Shown: positions 36,391-47,130, counted from the stretch's first letter. The stretch is 64,000 nt of DNA from Hymenolepis diminuta (GCA_900708905.1 CAADRB010000001.1:2645831-2709830), one strand, 5' to 3'. Notes: a model not told the origin generated them from the sequence alone. A program made the numbers and translations.

Positions 36391-37139
36391 GTTTATGCCA
36401 TTGGAAAACAAGAAAAATACTTAAATTCAGCCTAAATATCCGTGAAATTTGCTTATCTGTATTGCTGCCGTAGTAACTTAATGCGTCCAAATTTCGTTTT
36501 ACAGTTAATTGGACAGTATTTACTGCCTGTATAGTTAATTACACCAAAACTGTTTCATTCTACTGCGGCACTTGTGTAGCAAAAACATAAAAATAGAGGG
36601 AATATTTAAGGGAAAAGTTAATAAATTATCGCCCACGGAGGTCAATACGAATGTAGCATTACGAAACGGTTCGGTTAAACAATAGCCGTCGGAATGTTTG
36701 CGAGGAAATTTATTTTTGAGTAATTAAATTTAGTTTAGCCATAATTCATGATAACAATATAAATAGGATTTTTGAGAAGACTAGGGTTTTCTGTACTTGG
36801 TAGGTCTTTAGAAATCGATACCCTTACTACCGTTATAATTTCCTATTTTTTCGATTAAATTGTCAATTATTATGCTCTCAGAAGTTTAATTTATGTAACC
36901 GAATACATTTTAAAATGCTGTTTTGAGGATTATTGAAAGTAACTTCAGTCTTCTGGATAAAGTGGAGCTGCCGGTTAGCAAGAAATCTTGAGTAATATAG
37001 AAAGTTATGGACCTTTCCTGAAGGTCAATTATGTGCTTGCGGTTATCGTTAGGGCGTTCACGCCTTATCTTCAACCAATGTTTAACTGTTATCTTGATTT
37101 TTCTATCAAATTAACCAATATGCTCACCCTCTTCAATTC
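36391..37139. other. Non-coding spacer
   Basis: Nothing recognised. Confidence 0.45.
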
Positions 37140-37346
37140 GTGATATTCATTAAACATTCTTCCATCTGTAAACCGTTTATCAGTTTTTCCATATTGTCTA
37201 GCGCGCGTGTTTTTAGCATCACCCTGCTACGTAATCATTCCCCATTTATTTACTCTGTTTCCTTTCCTTATATAATTATTCTATCTCCCTTTCTGTCTCC
37301 TGCCTATTTTGAGGTAGTGTTATTCGTAATGCTAGAAAGAGCATAG
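37140..37346 (+). repeat. Dispersed repeat family G, copy 3
   Basis: Pyrimidine-rich tract (ctatctccctttctgtctcc) followed by ttattcgtaatgctagaaag and agca. This is the same layout as 20030-20160 and 33950-34080. The 68-codon frame across it is a by-product of the tract. Confidence 0.4.
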
Positions 37347-38182
37347 TAGTTTGTACAATAGCGTTTTACACTGGAAGAAGAGCACCGTAAAGCTTGACGT
37401 ACCAGGTATATCTAATTTCTGAATATTTGAATTAAATACGTACTGAAGCCCTAAGAACTTTCACTCTCCCCTTTGAATTAATGTTGACCATCCACTGAGA
37501 TATTTACGAGATAAAGTAAAAATGCGCCTGAATACGCTTTTGACACGATCCGTTTCTGCCTATCTCAATGAACAGCATAGCCAGGCAAAGTTGATATAGA
37601 AAAATTGAATTCTTATAATAATAGGGACTGGCCATATGACAATTCATCCAGACCGAACTTATAAGAAAAGAAACGAGAATAATTGATTGATGACGGAAGC
37701 GACAAAGGCATGAGGTACATATATATTTATTGAAAATGGTATAAATGATGGCAAATTATTGGGCTATTTACAACTACCATAACTGCAATTGGAGTAATAG
37801 TGGCAGCCAGCCTCATCTTATGCATTAGCGTTTGGTAATATATATTTTCATTGTGAACTCATCAATTTTGATGAGTCAGCAGCAGATAAGAACAAATTTG
37901 TATCCATAAATTAGCCGGGCTATACTTCGTTGTGCTCTATAAACTGATTATCCTGCTGAAATATTTTTATCTTTTTGCAGGACTGAATAGTGCCCGACGG
38001 TACTGACCTGTGCTCTAGCTATTTGAAAAATCTAAAAAGTAGAAGGGCGGGAAAGGCCATTTAAAATAATTTTCCGGTCAATCAGTTCTGAGCAATATTG
38101 AGGTTGGAGCTCAAGCGAAGATTCGAAAACTTAACTCTGAACTCTAGCACTCTCGAAAGGTCAAACTCTCCAATTTGGACAC
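37347..38182. other. Spacer upstream of the LINE fragment
   Basis: No clear endonuclease N-terminal motif could be read here, so the LINE 5' end is not located. Confidence 0.4.
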
Positions 38183-38900
38183 TTGAGCGTTAGGTCTTAT
38201 CACAGCAAACTGAAACTCTTACCGATTATGTGCCAACCGCCAGGTCAAAAAATCCATCCAGTATTTTTAACAGAAACCAAAAGTGAAGTAATCCCTGGAT
38301 TTATTATATATAATTTTGGGTACATAAGCAACTCCATATCAATCGGTGTCATATTTCTTATCAATAATTCTCGACTTTAAGTTCAAGAATTCATACCTGT
38401 TCCCAACAGGTTAGCTACAATTATAGTTAATGATGGTAATATATCCCTGGGTACTATTGGCTGTTATGCTCTTCCAAATTTTTGGAGAAGGAGTCTTTTT
38501 ATAGACAACTGGATGCTGTATTGAGAGACACAAAGTTTATATGCGAAAATATTATCATTATGGGAAATTTTAACTACCGACTTTGCCAGGATGCTCGTGT
38601 AAATCAAATGAATGTAGTAGGCCGCTTTATTGACCCGGTGGAGACTGCAGAAAATGGAATGCGCCTGTTAAGCTTTTGTGAAAGAAGTGATCTTTGTACT
38701 ATCAAGTCTTTTTTGAATAAAAACCTAATACAAGACAACACGCATGATACCACCCAAGAACAGACCAAGGTGCTTTCCCTGATTTCTATCTTACTTCATG
38801 AAAAAGTGGAGTTACATTACTTCCCATACCCTGATCCTGTGTGGAGATTTTTATGGATTCACCAATTTACAGGAATGGCTACTAGAACTGACACTTAACA
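38183..38900 (+). pseudogene. Non-LTR retrotransposon (LINE) AP-endonuclease domain, broken
   Basis: Encodes part of the apurinic-type endonuclease that nicks target DNA for LINE insertion. Frame one (from about 38183) reads GVIFLINNSRL, a stop (38378-38380), then EFIPVPNRLATIIVND and IGCYALP, where YAPT is usual. Around 38480, in a T-run, the match shifts frame to EKESFYRQLDAVLRD, IIIMGNFNYRLC and ENGMRLLSFCERSDLC. The family motif GDFN is GNFN here (codon AAT at 38566-38568, one transition from GAT), so a conserved acidic residue is lost. The frame ends at 38898 with no recognisable SDH motif. A matching 3' RT fragment in the same orientation lies beyond the mariner at 40970-41640. Clade is uncertain (RTE-, CR1- or Jockey-like). 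Confidence 0.8.
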
Positions 38901-39085
38901 GCAATAATCTGCAGTTCTAAAGATAGAACACAAGAGTTGCGTAGACCAGAGTTTTATTGATCTAACCACGATGAAGGTTTGAGAGATTAAGGGGAATACG
39001 TAAGAGTTGGTGATCGTTGAGTTGACATGTTGTATTGTTTCTGTATAAAGGAGGTTTTTATATCGTATCAAAGAAGATAGTAGTA
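38901..39085. other. Spacer between LINE fragment and mariner
   Basis: Possibly degraded LINE sequence; no motif can be read in any frame. Ends with the TA that precedes the mariner tip. Confidence 0.4.
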
Positions 39086-39110
39086 CCAGGTTGTAACAGA
39101 AGTTCTGTCC
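39086..39110 (+). repeat. Mariner left terminal inverted repeat
   Basis: Starts ccaggttgtaacagaagttc; pairs with 40452-40476 with three mismatches in 25. It would be the transposase binding site. Confidence 0.85.
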
Positions 39111-39249
39111 GATTTTTGAACCATGTGTTTAGGGCACGATTACTTCAATTTACCTTGTTAATGTTGTATGCTTATCTATGGTAATTAATAAATTATTATT
39201 TCTTCTTTCAGATTGTGTGATATTTATCGTTATTAATAACTATTTCTAG

Positions 39250-39250
39250 N
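39250..39250. other. Single undetermined base
   Basis: One N just before the transposase start region. Confidence 0.95.
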
Positions 39251-39519
39251 CCCAATGTACACTCCAAATAAAGAACACATCAGGCATATTTTACTGTTTG
39301 AATTTCATCAAGAAAATACGACAAGCTCAGCCACAAAAACACTCGAAGGCACTTAGGGAAATGGTGCTGTGAATGAAAAGACCTGCAGAAGGTGATTTTC
39401 TGCAGGTGGTTTCAAAAAGGATGACTTCAGCCTGAAAGACGAGAGGCGAACCGAGAACAAGATGCTCAAAAACACTCCATTCTGAGTAATTTCAAGTTGC
39501 CATTGATGAAAATCCAACC

Positions 39520-39671
39520 NNNNNNNNNNNNNNNNNNNNNNNNNNNNNNNNNNNNNNNNNNNNNNNNNNNNNNNNNNNNNNNNNNNNNNNNNNNNNNNNN
39601 NNNNNNNNNNNNNNNNNNNNNNNNNNNNNNNNNNNNNNNNNNNNNNNNNNNNNNNNNNNNNNNNNNNNNNN
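39520..39671. other. Assembly gap, 152 N, inside mariner
   Basis: Unsequenced run interrupting the transposase between the DNA-binding and catalytic parts. Short frames spanning it are artefacts. Confidence 0.97.
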
Positions 39672-39923
39672 CACTTCCCACACGATTTGTCAGAAATCAA
39701 CAAGCAACGGCGTGCGTGTGACCTGTTGTGTTTCACTGCGCTCTCGCGAACTGAACTTCAGGCACCTTTTTCACACCGAATCATAACTGACTGTGACGAG
39801 AACTGGTGGGTCCTTTACAACAATGTTATGCACAAAAGACAGTGGCTAGGTCTAGACAGTGGTTCAAGGCCAATTCCACTTCCACTGCACTCGACAAAAT
39901 TCTCTTGTGTGCATGGTGGGAGT

Positions 39924-39944
39924 GGATGGTGGATGGTGGATGGT
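39924..39944. repeat. Three tandem copies of ggatggt in transposase
   Basis: A 7-base unit is repeated three times exactly. It falls where the transposase normally has its VWWD-type segment, and because 7 is not a multiple of 3 the expansion shifts the frame. The plus frames on either side of it are different. Confidence 0.85.
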
Positions 39945-40451
39945 GGGAATTGTTTATTATGAACTAGTGGGTGACAATCAAACAATAACATCTGAGGTTT
40001 ACTGTCAGCAGCTGACTCATTTGAAAGCAATTAACGGCAGGCAGGAAAAACAGCTTTCTTTGATCAATGGAGAAGGAGTGATTCAGCACCATGACAATGC
40101 CAGACCCCACACTTCAAGAGCAACCAAAAATCTCCTTGAAGAATTTGGCTGGGAAGTCATGCATCACCCACCATATTCTCTCCCATCTTGCACCAACCCA
40201 TTTTCATCTTTTCAGGAGCTTACAGAATCACTCAATGGGACTTCAAAGAGAAGACTTACTTCGAGAGAAGAGGTGGAAATGAAGAAGCTGATTTCTTTTT
40301 TGAGTTCAAACTGGCTAAATTCTATGAAGAAGGAATCAGAAAACGTATGGCAAGATGGGAAGATGTAATTGATAAAAATGGTGGCTATGTTGAATGCTAA
40401 ATAAATGTATTTTTGACAAAATTTTCACTTTAATTCAAATTTAAAAAAAAT

Positions 40452-40476
40452 GGACATAACTTTTGTTACAACCTGA
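40452..40476 (-). repeat. Mariner right terminal inverted repeat
   Basis: Reverse complement begins tcaggttgtaacaaaagtta; pairs with 39086-39110. It lies 51 bases after the transposase stop, separated by an A/T-rich stretch. Confidence 0.85.
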
Positions 40477-40969
40477 TTGAATAAACAGAGGGAGTGATTT
40501 TGGACATCTCTGGGGCGAGCTTGAGGTCACCGCAAGGTTAAGTAATACTCATTCCAGGTCTACTTAATTAGCTAATTCCGCTAATTAAAATAAGCCATTT
40601 GAGGAAACAAGATATTCTTACGGTAGCCGCAGAATTGTCATTGTGAGGGATCCAAGGAGGTTTCTATGCTCTTTAATAATAATATTCCAACTTATATTAG
40701 GTGAAATCTATGCAACCCTCGAGGATTTGAAAGTCAGACTCTTGAGTTCTGCAGGATGCTAATGGCCACTGGGGCATTTAGAGTATGTAGCCGACTTACG
40801 CCTTATTACTAATTCGAGTGAGCAAGCTGAAAACTTCTGCAGAGATGCAAATTAATACTAGACAAATAGGCAATGTAAATGGCGTATGAAGAAGCAGTCT
40901 AGATGTGTGTGGGCTCGGAACTTGAACAATCATATCTTCAATTAGCTGAACACAGGATTTCTTGAGTTA
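40477..40969. other. Likely degraded LINE sequence
   Basis: Lies between the mariner and the readable RT end. A phrase such as RGFESQTLEFCRMLMATG (about 40718 on, plus strand) could be RT-like, but no core RT motif (YADD box) is visible, so the main RT domain is deleted or decayed. Confidence 0.3.
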
Positions 40970-41640
40970 GTTTCTACAAATATCTTAACTCTTCTGTGAA
41001 TGATAATAACCTAGATGATGATGGTAAAGACTTGACACCATGAAATTCTAAAGGAAACTGGAGATGCTCAGACCAGTTCTATGATCTCAAGTTCTTTCTA
41101 TCCAAACTCGAACAAAACTGCTTAAAGCATTCGTCGCGCCTGTTCTTCTTTACGGTTTTTCTACTATCACAAGGTAGACGATAACCAATTAATGGTTGTT
41201 CTAAACACAGCTCGGTGGATGATGCTGGGTCTGTATAACAGACAAAAAATGAGTGTTAATGTGGTGGTAGAAAAGTTAGGGTTAGGGTTAGAGTGGTACA
41301 ATTGGTATCTTCTTCTTTCTTCTGGTCAAGTCCGCACAAAAGGGTGATACAATTGGTAAACTCGTATTGAGTTTTCAATTACCGAAATTTTGGGAATATA
41401 AAATTTCACATACAAAGAGTTGGCTTAGGCAGCCCAATGCGGATGCGATGCAGGTGTTCAGCGATAAAAAAGGCGCGGTTTGGATGTCGAATCCTAATAG
41501 GAAATCTATCCAGCGCTTACTAAAACACTAACCACAAATAAGAGTGTGGGAAAAATGAAAATCAACTTCATAGACACTCCTTATCAACTTTCTGAAAACG
41601 AGTGTGAGAAGAGAAGATACTGGCGAAAAGACGGTCATCG
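40970..41640 (+). pseudogene. Non-LTR retrotransposon RT 3' end, broken
   Basis: From 40972 one frame reads FYKYLNSSVNDNNLDDD. This matches the F-K-Y-L-G-S block that follows the RT catalytic site in many LINEs, with its downstream N-D repeat. A second frame from 41103 reads RTKLLKAFVAPVLLYG (41109-41156), the thumb-region LLYG motif. It continues into remains of LMVVLNTARWMMLGL (some residues read across shifts) up to about 41260. Later text is weak and I cannot place the exact end. Same orientation as the endonuclease fragment at 38183-38900, so both are probably one LINE split by the mariner. No YADD active site is present. Confidence 0.7.
41274..41292. repeat. Short TTAGGG run
   Basis: Reads gttagggttagggttagag, just over two units of the animal telomere repeat, located inside the LINE RT remnant. 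Too short to be a telomere. Confidence 0.8.
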
Positions 41641-42779
41641 AAACGCGGATATTTAACTAGCCGTCTATTTGATGGCTGCTACAAGAGCTATGTGGAAAGA
41701 GGTTAGTTACGAAATCATTTGGAATCATGCCATCCGGAATTTCAATGTAGCGATGATAAGGAATAATCTGATGCATTATGAAAGGAAATTAAAATGCAGA
41801 GTCCAGATCCAAAAAGTTCTTGATTCTCGACCAACTTTTAATTATTGAAAATAGAAAAAAGTAAATTTTAAATAAATGACCTAGAATATGACAAATCGCC
41901 TACTTTTCTATTTCTACTTTCAATACAAGTTAAACTGACATTTTCTTTCTCGCCTTTGTCTCAGTTAAATCTGCTCAAATTATTTCGGTTATTAGTTTTT
42001 GTATTCATTGTTTGTTTACGAAACATATGAAAAATAGACAACAATAAGCTGGAATAATGAAACTCAGAAGATTCAAAACATCATCTAGACATTATCTAAT
42101 AAGGTAAAAACAAGAGATATACAAATTATCCGATTAATTATTCCATCTTGAGATATATGCTCTAAAACAAGTTAAATAAATTGCATAAAATAGGAGGATT
42201 GTTTTTTCGTCCTGACAATCCACACACCATGTAAAGACAGACGGTCAATATGAGACGACTCTTTTCGTGTTCGAGACCTTAAATCAAGTAAATTACTTCA
42301 CCTGCCTTCCAAAACGAAGGAAAAAATTGGAGAATTTTTAATCCCCTAAAGGTGCAAGGAATCGTGAGATGGTCTAAAGTAGATGGTAAAAAAAGGATGA
42401 TGCCGAATAGAAGAAAAGAATAACAACTAAAATGATAAGGCATCGACTAGTCTTAATACGGCATCCAACGCACTAAATCTGGGTATGTCGGTAGTAACCT
42501 ACTGCAGTCAACCACGTAGCAATACCGACGATTGGATATAACTGAAGTTTCACATAGAAGTCGGGTGTAGACATATTATTTTATCAATGGACTAAGGTGA
42601 CTTTCCGACCATGTTTGAAACATTCCTTTAATGTGGCCACAGCCCATATGTCATAAAAAATATAAATTCATTTTTGTTCAATTAAAAGGAATACACGTAT
42701 TAATACATGTGAAAGTTAGATCGTGTCCATACCTGACTCATGAGCATGATATGAAAATCCGTCTCTGTTGTGTCTAGAG
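41641..42779. other. Non-coding spacer
   Basis: A stretch of plus-frame text without stops, YLMAATRAMWKEV (about 41667-41706), may still be LINE tail. The rest shows nothing recognisable. Confidence 0.35.
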
Positions 42780-42870
42780 GTTTCGATGGGAGGTACATAT
42801 TAGGAAGTGACGGAAAGATATTCGAACCAGGTCCACGTTACTGAACTAAGTTCAATTATTTGCAAAGAAA
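42780..42870 (-). repeat. Possible second tRNA-like SINE fragment, copy 2
   Basis: On the minus strand: ttagttcagtaacgtggacc (A-box-like start), then tggttcgaatatc (B box GGTTCGAAT), then ttccgtcacttcc. The A-to-B distance is shorter than in a real tRNA. The gtcacttcc ending and B box echo 36305-36390. Confidence 0.35.
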
Positions 42871-42877
42871 CAGCAGT

Positions 42878-42889
42878 GGGGGGGGGGGG
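42878..42889. repeat. Poly-G run of 12
   Basis: Twelve consecutive G on the plus strand, unusual in this AT-rich DNA. Another run of nine is at 36311-36319. Confidence 0.9.
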
Positions 42890-42959
42890 TTAACAAGATT
42901 TAAAAAACTTAAAGCCTTAGATGATTACGTGTAACTCCTTGTAAGAACTCCAAACGTTT

Positions 42960-43160
42960 AAATATTCGAGAATGTACCAATTTGTCAGCACAAAAAGAAA
43001 TTCAGAAGCCGGTTGTTTGAGTGAAAGGATGGTGAAGTTAATGCTTGGCATAATATAACACATCATGCTGAACTCAAGACTACAGGTTCTATTATGGAGT
43101 CCCGAGCGGTTTAAGAAATTGCATGCAAATTTTTGAGAACAAGTCGGATTTTTGATAATT
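42960..43160 (+). repeat. Dispersed repeat family A, copy 4
   Basis: Contains attcagaagccggttgtttg, agtgaaaggatggtgaag, then gctgaactcaag, actacaggttctattatgga, gtcccgagcggtttaagaaa and a ttgagaacaa tail. Shares most with copy 1 in the first half and copy 5 in the second half, which links the family together. Confidence 0.6.
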
Positions 43161-45409
43161 CCATGTTACGTGTGATCTTCTCATGATACGTTTAAAAAAT
43201 TACTTTTTTATTAAATTTTATAATCACTTCTCAAGCTTCCTATATATTTATTGGAGATAAGTTATAAAAATTACTTAAATTAAAATAAATATCATAGGAA
43301 AATTCACTATTTCATTGACGCTTTGAATCCAAAAGAAAGGATATGAATCTTGAAAGTTAATTCAATTACCAGAGTTCAGTGCACTTTTCTAACCATTAGA
43401 AATGCAAATCGAATAATTCATATAATTTCTGGCTGTGATGACATCCTGAAAATGAGAAAAGGCGTTAACAACCACTTCGATTGAAAGCAGTATGATTAAC
43501 AATGAGTTAATCAAACAAACCCAACATGTAATAGGAGTGATTGAGATGCCACTCTCTATTTTAAATATCATGAGGTAATTAAAATAACATGAGTTTTAGC
43601 TGAATTTCGAGTTGGATATAAGCCTTCTTTTCTAAAACCACTCGATACTCCATTATAGTATCTTGATCCTGAGATTTTTTGCAGAACACTACTTTTGATC
43701 CGATCCATCGCCATTTCCGCATATGTAAACAAGGGATTTCCGAAATTCATAACTTGTTGATAACTCGACATGTTCTTAAAAATTTAAACGTCACTCTTCG
43801 ACCACCCTATATATATTGAATGAATATTATTTAGAACAAAATTTTTAAACTTTACAAGCCACCTTTTCCCAACACTTAGGCTTCGGAAGGTGTATATTTT
43901 CAAATCCGATTTGCGTTTTTCCTTACGTGATGCTACTAAAATTTTAAAATACCGGGGATTTGCAGCATTTACGATTTAATGTGGTTATAGTCTATGAATT
44001 TTATGATTTTTTGTTTTATAATCTTATAATACCATTTAACTCTCTTAGAAGGGGAATAAGCAAGTCAAACGATACGATTCAGTAGGATTTAATGAAAACT
44101 TATTTAGTTAAACAGCATCATTATTTTCATAAGGGATTTATAAGGATATTATGATATTGATATGATATCAAACGTCTGCTCTGGCTAACTTATCAGGTAA
44201 ACTAACTGATTTACTCTTCTCAATTGACAGATGATTAGATTTTTTTCTGTTCGTGGTAGTTTTCATTCATTGAAAAGATGATTTGAATCTTTTAAATTCA
44301 TGATTTGCAGTATAAATGGCTCCTAATGAGAATGAAATTTTAAATAATTAGGTTTAATCTGACAGACAATCAGACACTTCATGCCAAACAAAACAATTTC
44401 TGATGTTGAAGGAAAATTACAACAGCCCGACTTAGGGGAGGGTGGAGAACCAGTAGGCGTATAGTATAAAAGTCTAGATATCAAAAGAACCTTAATTCCT
44501 TCAAGATCTGTTCATTAATTTCTTATGAGATAGGAAATTTCTTGGTGTTTGGAGCTTTTTAATCATTCAATCTACTTGAGAGCCTGAGAGAGGTTACAAC
44601 GGGTAAGTAATAAATTAGAGGATAACTTTATGATGAAGTGTCAGTCGGATAATCACTAAGATGCCTGTACCTATCCCTGAGCAGATGCAATGAGATAGTT
44701 TACTTTAAATTAGATTTATTCATTTTTCTTTTATAATACCCCTATTAAGCTGCAAAAATTCCGTTCAACCGCATAAATTAAGTATAAATCATCACTCTGA
44801 TAGATTACAAAAGTGAATGTGAGAAAAAATGCAAAATTCTAACCTGTGCTACTATTCTGAAATGATATTTACTTCGTTTTGCCTATTTTTTATAAAATGA
44901 AGACACGTTTATTTCACATTTGTTATTTGCTTTCAGTTGTGCAAATATGTTTCCGCTGCAATAATTATAATAAGATAAAGTTCCGATTTTATTATACGAC
45001 TCACTTGAATTTTATAAGCTAAATAAGTTGGATTACCATGTACCAAGAACTGCATACTTCTGACCCTATATTCTCAAAACTTCCTATGTGAAATCTAATT
45101 CATTTTGTGGTTGAATTCCACGTTTATTGGTGCAGAAATGAAATGAAAGATCTAGGCGAGGATGTTTGTATTTTATAGGACTTTTTGAATATTAGGTCGT
45201 TTCATAAAGCATCGCTTTTTGGGAATATAAAAGTTTGTTACACTACTTAAGTTTATGCAAGTTAGATAAATCAGTCCGACAATGTTCCACAACAAACCTG
45301 ATAACTGTCGTGAGCTGATTTAAAGTGAATGAACTTCATTTTTGTTTTTTACTGATATGGACCTCTATTTATTATAAAAGCAAAAGTAAATAAATTTTTA
45401 TATTTTTTT
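43161..45409. other. AT-rich spacer
   Basis: Minus-strand frames of 60 and 67 codons (43389-43571, 43568-43771) carry no motif. No RNA gene or other repeat is recognised. Confidence 0.45.
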
Positions 45410-45800
45410 ATTGCGGAAAGCATTTGAGCGGGGAAAGCAATAAAGTAGTCCAAAACGAGATGAGAGCAGGATATTGAGAAGTAGGAATCAGAGGTCGGAC
45501 GTCAAAAGAGCTGTTGCGGTTAGAGTAAGAGGCTAACAGTAGATGGTTAAACAAAAGGACCAAGAGTTGATTAGACCAAGATGTATCTAGTGAACAGCAA
45601 AAAGGGAACGAGAGAATTGAGGAGGGGAGCGAAGGAAGATGTGCCTGACAAGCGACATTGTGTGTGTGTTATGTATGCATTGAAAGGCTATTTATATTCA
45701 TCAGTAAGATGAGGGCGCACGTGAGGACATAGTTGTATATGTGCTTTTAATTGGACAAGAGGATTGTAGGAAAAGGAAGAGATAGTGTGGATAGGACTGG
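45410..45800 (+). repeat. Long dispersed repeat family F, copy 2
   Basis: Starts ggggaaagcaataaagtagt, which matches 60340-60440. It continues gagctgttgcggttagag, ccaagagttgattagacc, gggagcg and gtgcttttaattgg, matching 35100-35440. It thus bridges copies 1 and 3. Overlapping frames on the minus strand (45688-45952) are not supported as genes. Confidence 0.5.
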
Positions 45801-46104
45801 TTTCGAAGCATCGCCGAGTCAGCTGTGCCCCTGCAACTATTATCCGAAGTACACTTAGTTTTTCCGATCGATAAGAATAGGTCACTTGAGGACACACGAT
45901 ATCTATTCGATAGAGAGCCTGGGGTCACAAGGTTAACAATGTCACACATCACTATGAGGACGAGATAATTAAGTCTTAGTGATTAGCGATTACGTAAGAT
46001 GGAAATTTTGGAGAGGTGAGGAATTCATCCTTAGGAGTTTTACAGATCTGATATTTGCATTTAGGTTGTAAGCGTTTTACTTCTTGGATATAGTCCTCTG
46101 CTTC
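45801..46104. other. Non-coding spacer
   Basis: Nothing recognised. Confidence 0.4.
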
Positions 46105-46240
46105 ATTTGCAACTGCTCCAATACTTAGGATTTATCCCCTGTTTTCTGAATGACTTCATATTTGCGGAATCCAGAGCTAATTTAACTGTCCTTTAATCTG
46201 GATGCTTCATATCCACTTTTCATGTCCACCTAGCAGGCAT
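46105..46240 (+). repeat. Dispersed repeat family E, copy 4
   Basis: Contains ggatttatcccctg, ctgaatgacttcatatttgc and ggaatccagagctaattt. Ordered match to 60465-60560 and 18530-18600. Confidence 0.45.
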
Positions 46241-46959
46241 GTAAGCTAGCATAACTCTAATATAGCAGAGGTCACAGGATTTCATTCAAGATGAACTTAA
46301 ACAAAAACTATTACATATAATATTGATGTTTAATAATCTGATATGATCCTCGGTTAATCTAAGAGAGGATAAATATCCGAATCCCCAATATCCCTGTTTT
46401 ACTGGTACTGGATCTGGTACTCTATACCATTTCTGTTCTTATATGTCTCGTTTATCCCCCTCACGTCCACTTAACTCATGATGAAAATTGTAATAAGCTA
46501 GAATGGGATACGTTAGCCAGGCACTTCTCTTAAACAATTTATTTTGCGTTATATGCTTGCCTTTTAAAGAGAGAAAAAAGCCGTGATATTTTAGCGGGGT
46601 CAGCAACTTTTACATGTACATTTGGCTCATCAATCAATGCAGTCCATTAATTGAAATAATAATCTATACTCTGTGACGTTGATTACCAAAGAAATAGATA
46701 AATTAAGAAGAGCTACTACCTGGAAGATGCTGATGAAGGAATGAGAAATTTGACGAAGCCTAGGTTGCTCCAAATTCTGTAATCTTCTGTTTGAGTAGAA
46801 TGGTGAATCAGAGACTGAAGTGAAAAATTCTAAAGTAACCGTGTGTTGAAACGAACCAATAAGCTGCATGGTTTCAGTAAGAAGGTATGAGTGTGGGAAG
46901 ACTCCATAGGAATCTCCAACTGTTTAAGTGTTATGTCCTACAGTGGAAAATTATGAAGC
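46241..46959. other. Non-coding spacer
   Basis: A 79-codon minus frame (46630-46869) has no motif. The end of this stretch may include the diverged 5' part of the following family A copy. Confidence 0.4.
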
Positions 46960-47130
46960 TGAAAAGCGAGCAGGTGTATGAATGTAAAGATTTTCGGGAT
47001 GATTATAGAAGTACATGCTCAGATGGATCCAAAGACCGCCAAAACTCATGGCCACAGGTTCCTCAATGAAGTCCCGGGTGTTTTAAGAAACTGAGTGAAT
47101 GCTTTTGTAAAACTGATTTCAAATAAAAAT
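46960..47130 (+). repeat. Dispersed repeat family A, copy 5
   Basis: Contains tgctcagatggatccaaaga, ccgccaaaactcatgg, ccacaggttcctcaatgaag and tcccgggtgttttaagaaac. Aligns with 43040-43140 and 13560-13690. The 60-codon frame here ends inside the repeat and is not a gene. Confidence 0.55.

Larger units (their letters stand above)
39255..40400 (+). pseudogene. Mariner transposase pseudogene
   Basis: Starts at ATG 39255 (MYTPNKEHIRHILLFEFHQE, the first helix-turn-helix) and has a stop about 35 codons in. It then reads GAVNEKTCRR, a stop, and KKDDFSLKDERR (second HTH). The N gap (39520-39671) removes the linker. After it come ELSEINKQRRACDLL, then IITDCDENW (first catalytic Asp, usually GDEKW), WVLYNNVMHKRQWL, a frameshift near a small tandem repeat, GIVYYELVGDNQTI, VYCQQL and HHDNARPHTS (second Asp). 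A further frameshift near 40190 leads into IFIFSGAYRITQWDF and FYEEGIRKRMARWED, ending in TAA at 40398-40400. Spacing fits the DD34D mariner class. The third Asp (usually APSDYHLF) lies at APTHFHLF, so it is His. At least two stops, two frameshifts and a lost catalytic residue mean no active enzyme. Confidence 0.9.
39086..40476 (+). mobile_element. Tc1/mariner-superfamily element, near full length, inactive
   Basis: Flanked by terminal inverted repeats. The left tip (39086-39110) begins ccaggttgtaaca; the right tip (40452-40476), read on the other strand, begins tcaggttgtaaca. They match at 22 of 25 positions. Total length is about 1.39 kb including a 152-N gap, close to the usual 1.3 kb for mariners. 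A TA dinucleotide, the mariner target site, sits directly before the left tip (39084-39085). The base pair after the right tip is TT rather than TA, so the duplication is mutated or the end is off by a base or two. Inside is a decayed transposase gene in plus orientation. The element sits between two LINE fragments and probably inserted into that LINE. Confidence 0.9.

Noticed and set aside
39466..39721. Short frames on both strands across the second large gap
   Set aside because: Made almost entirely of undetermined residues; the true content is the mariner transposase.
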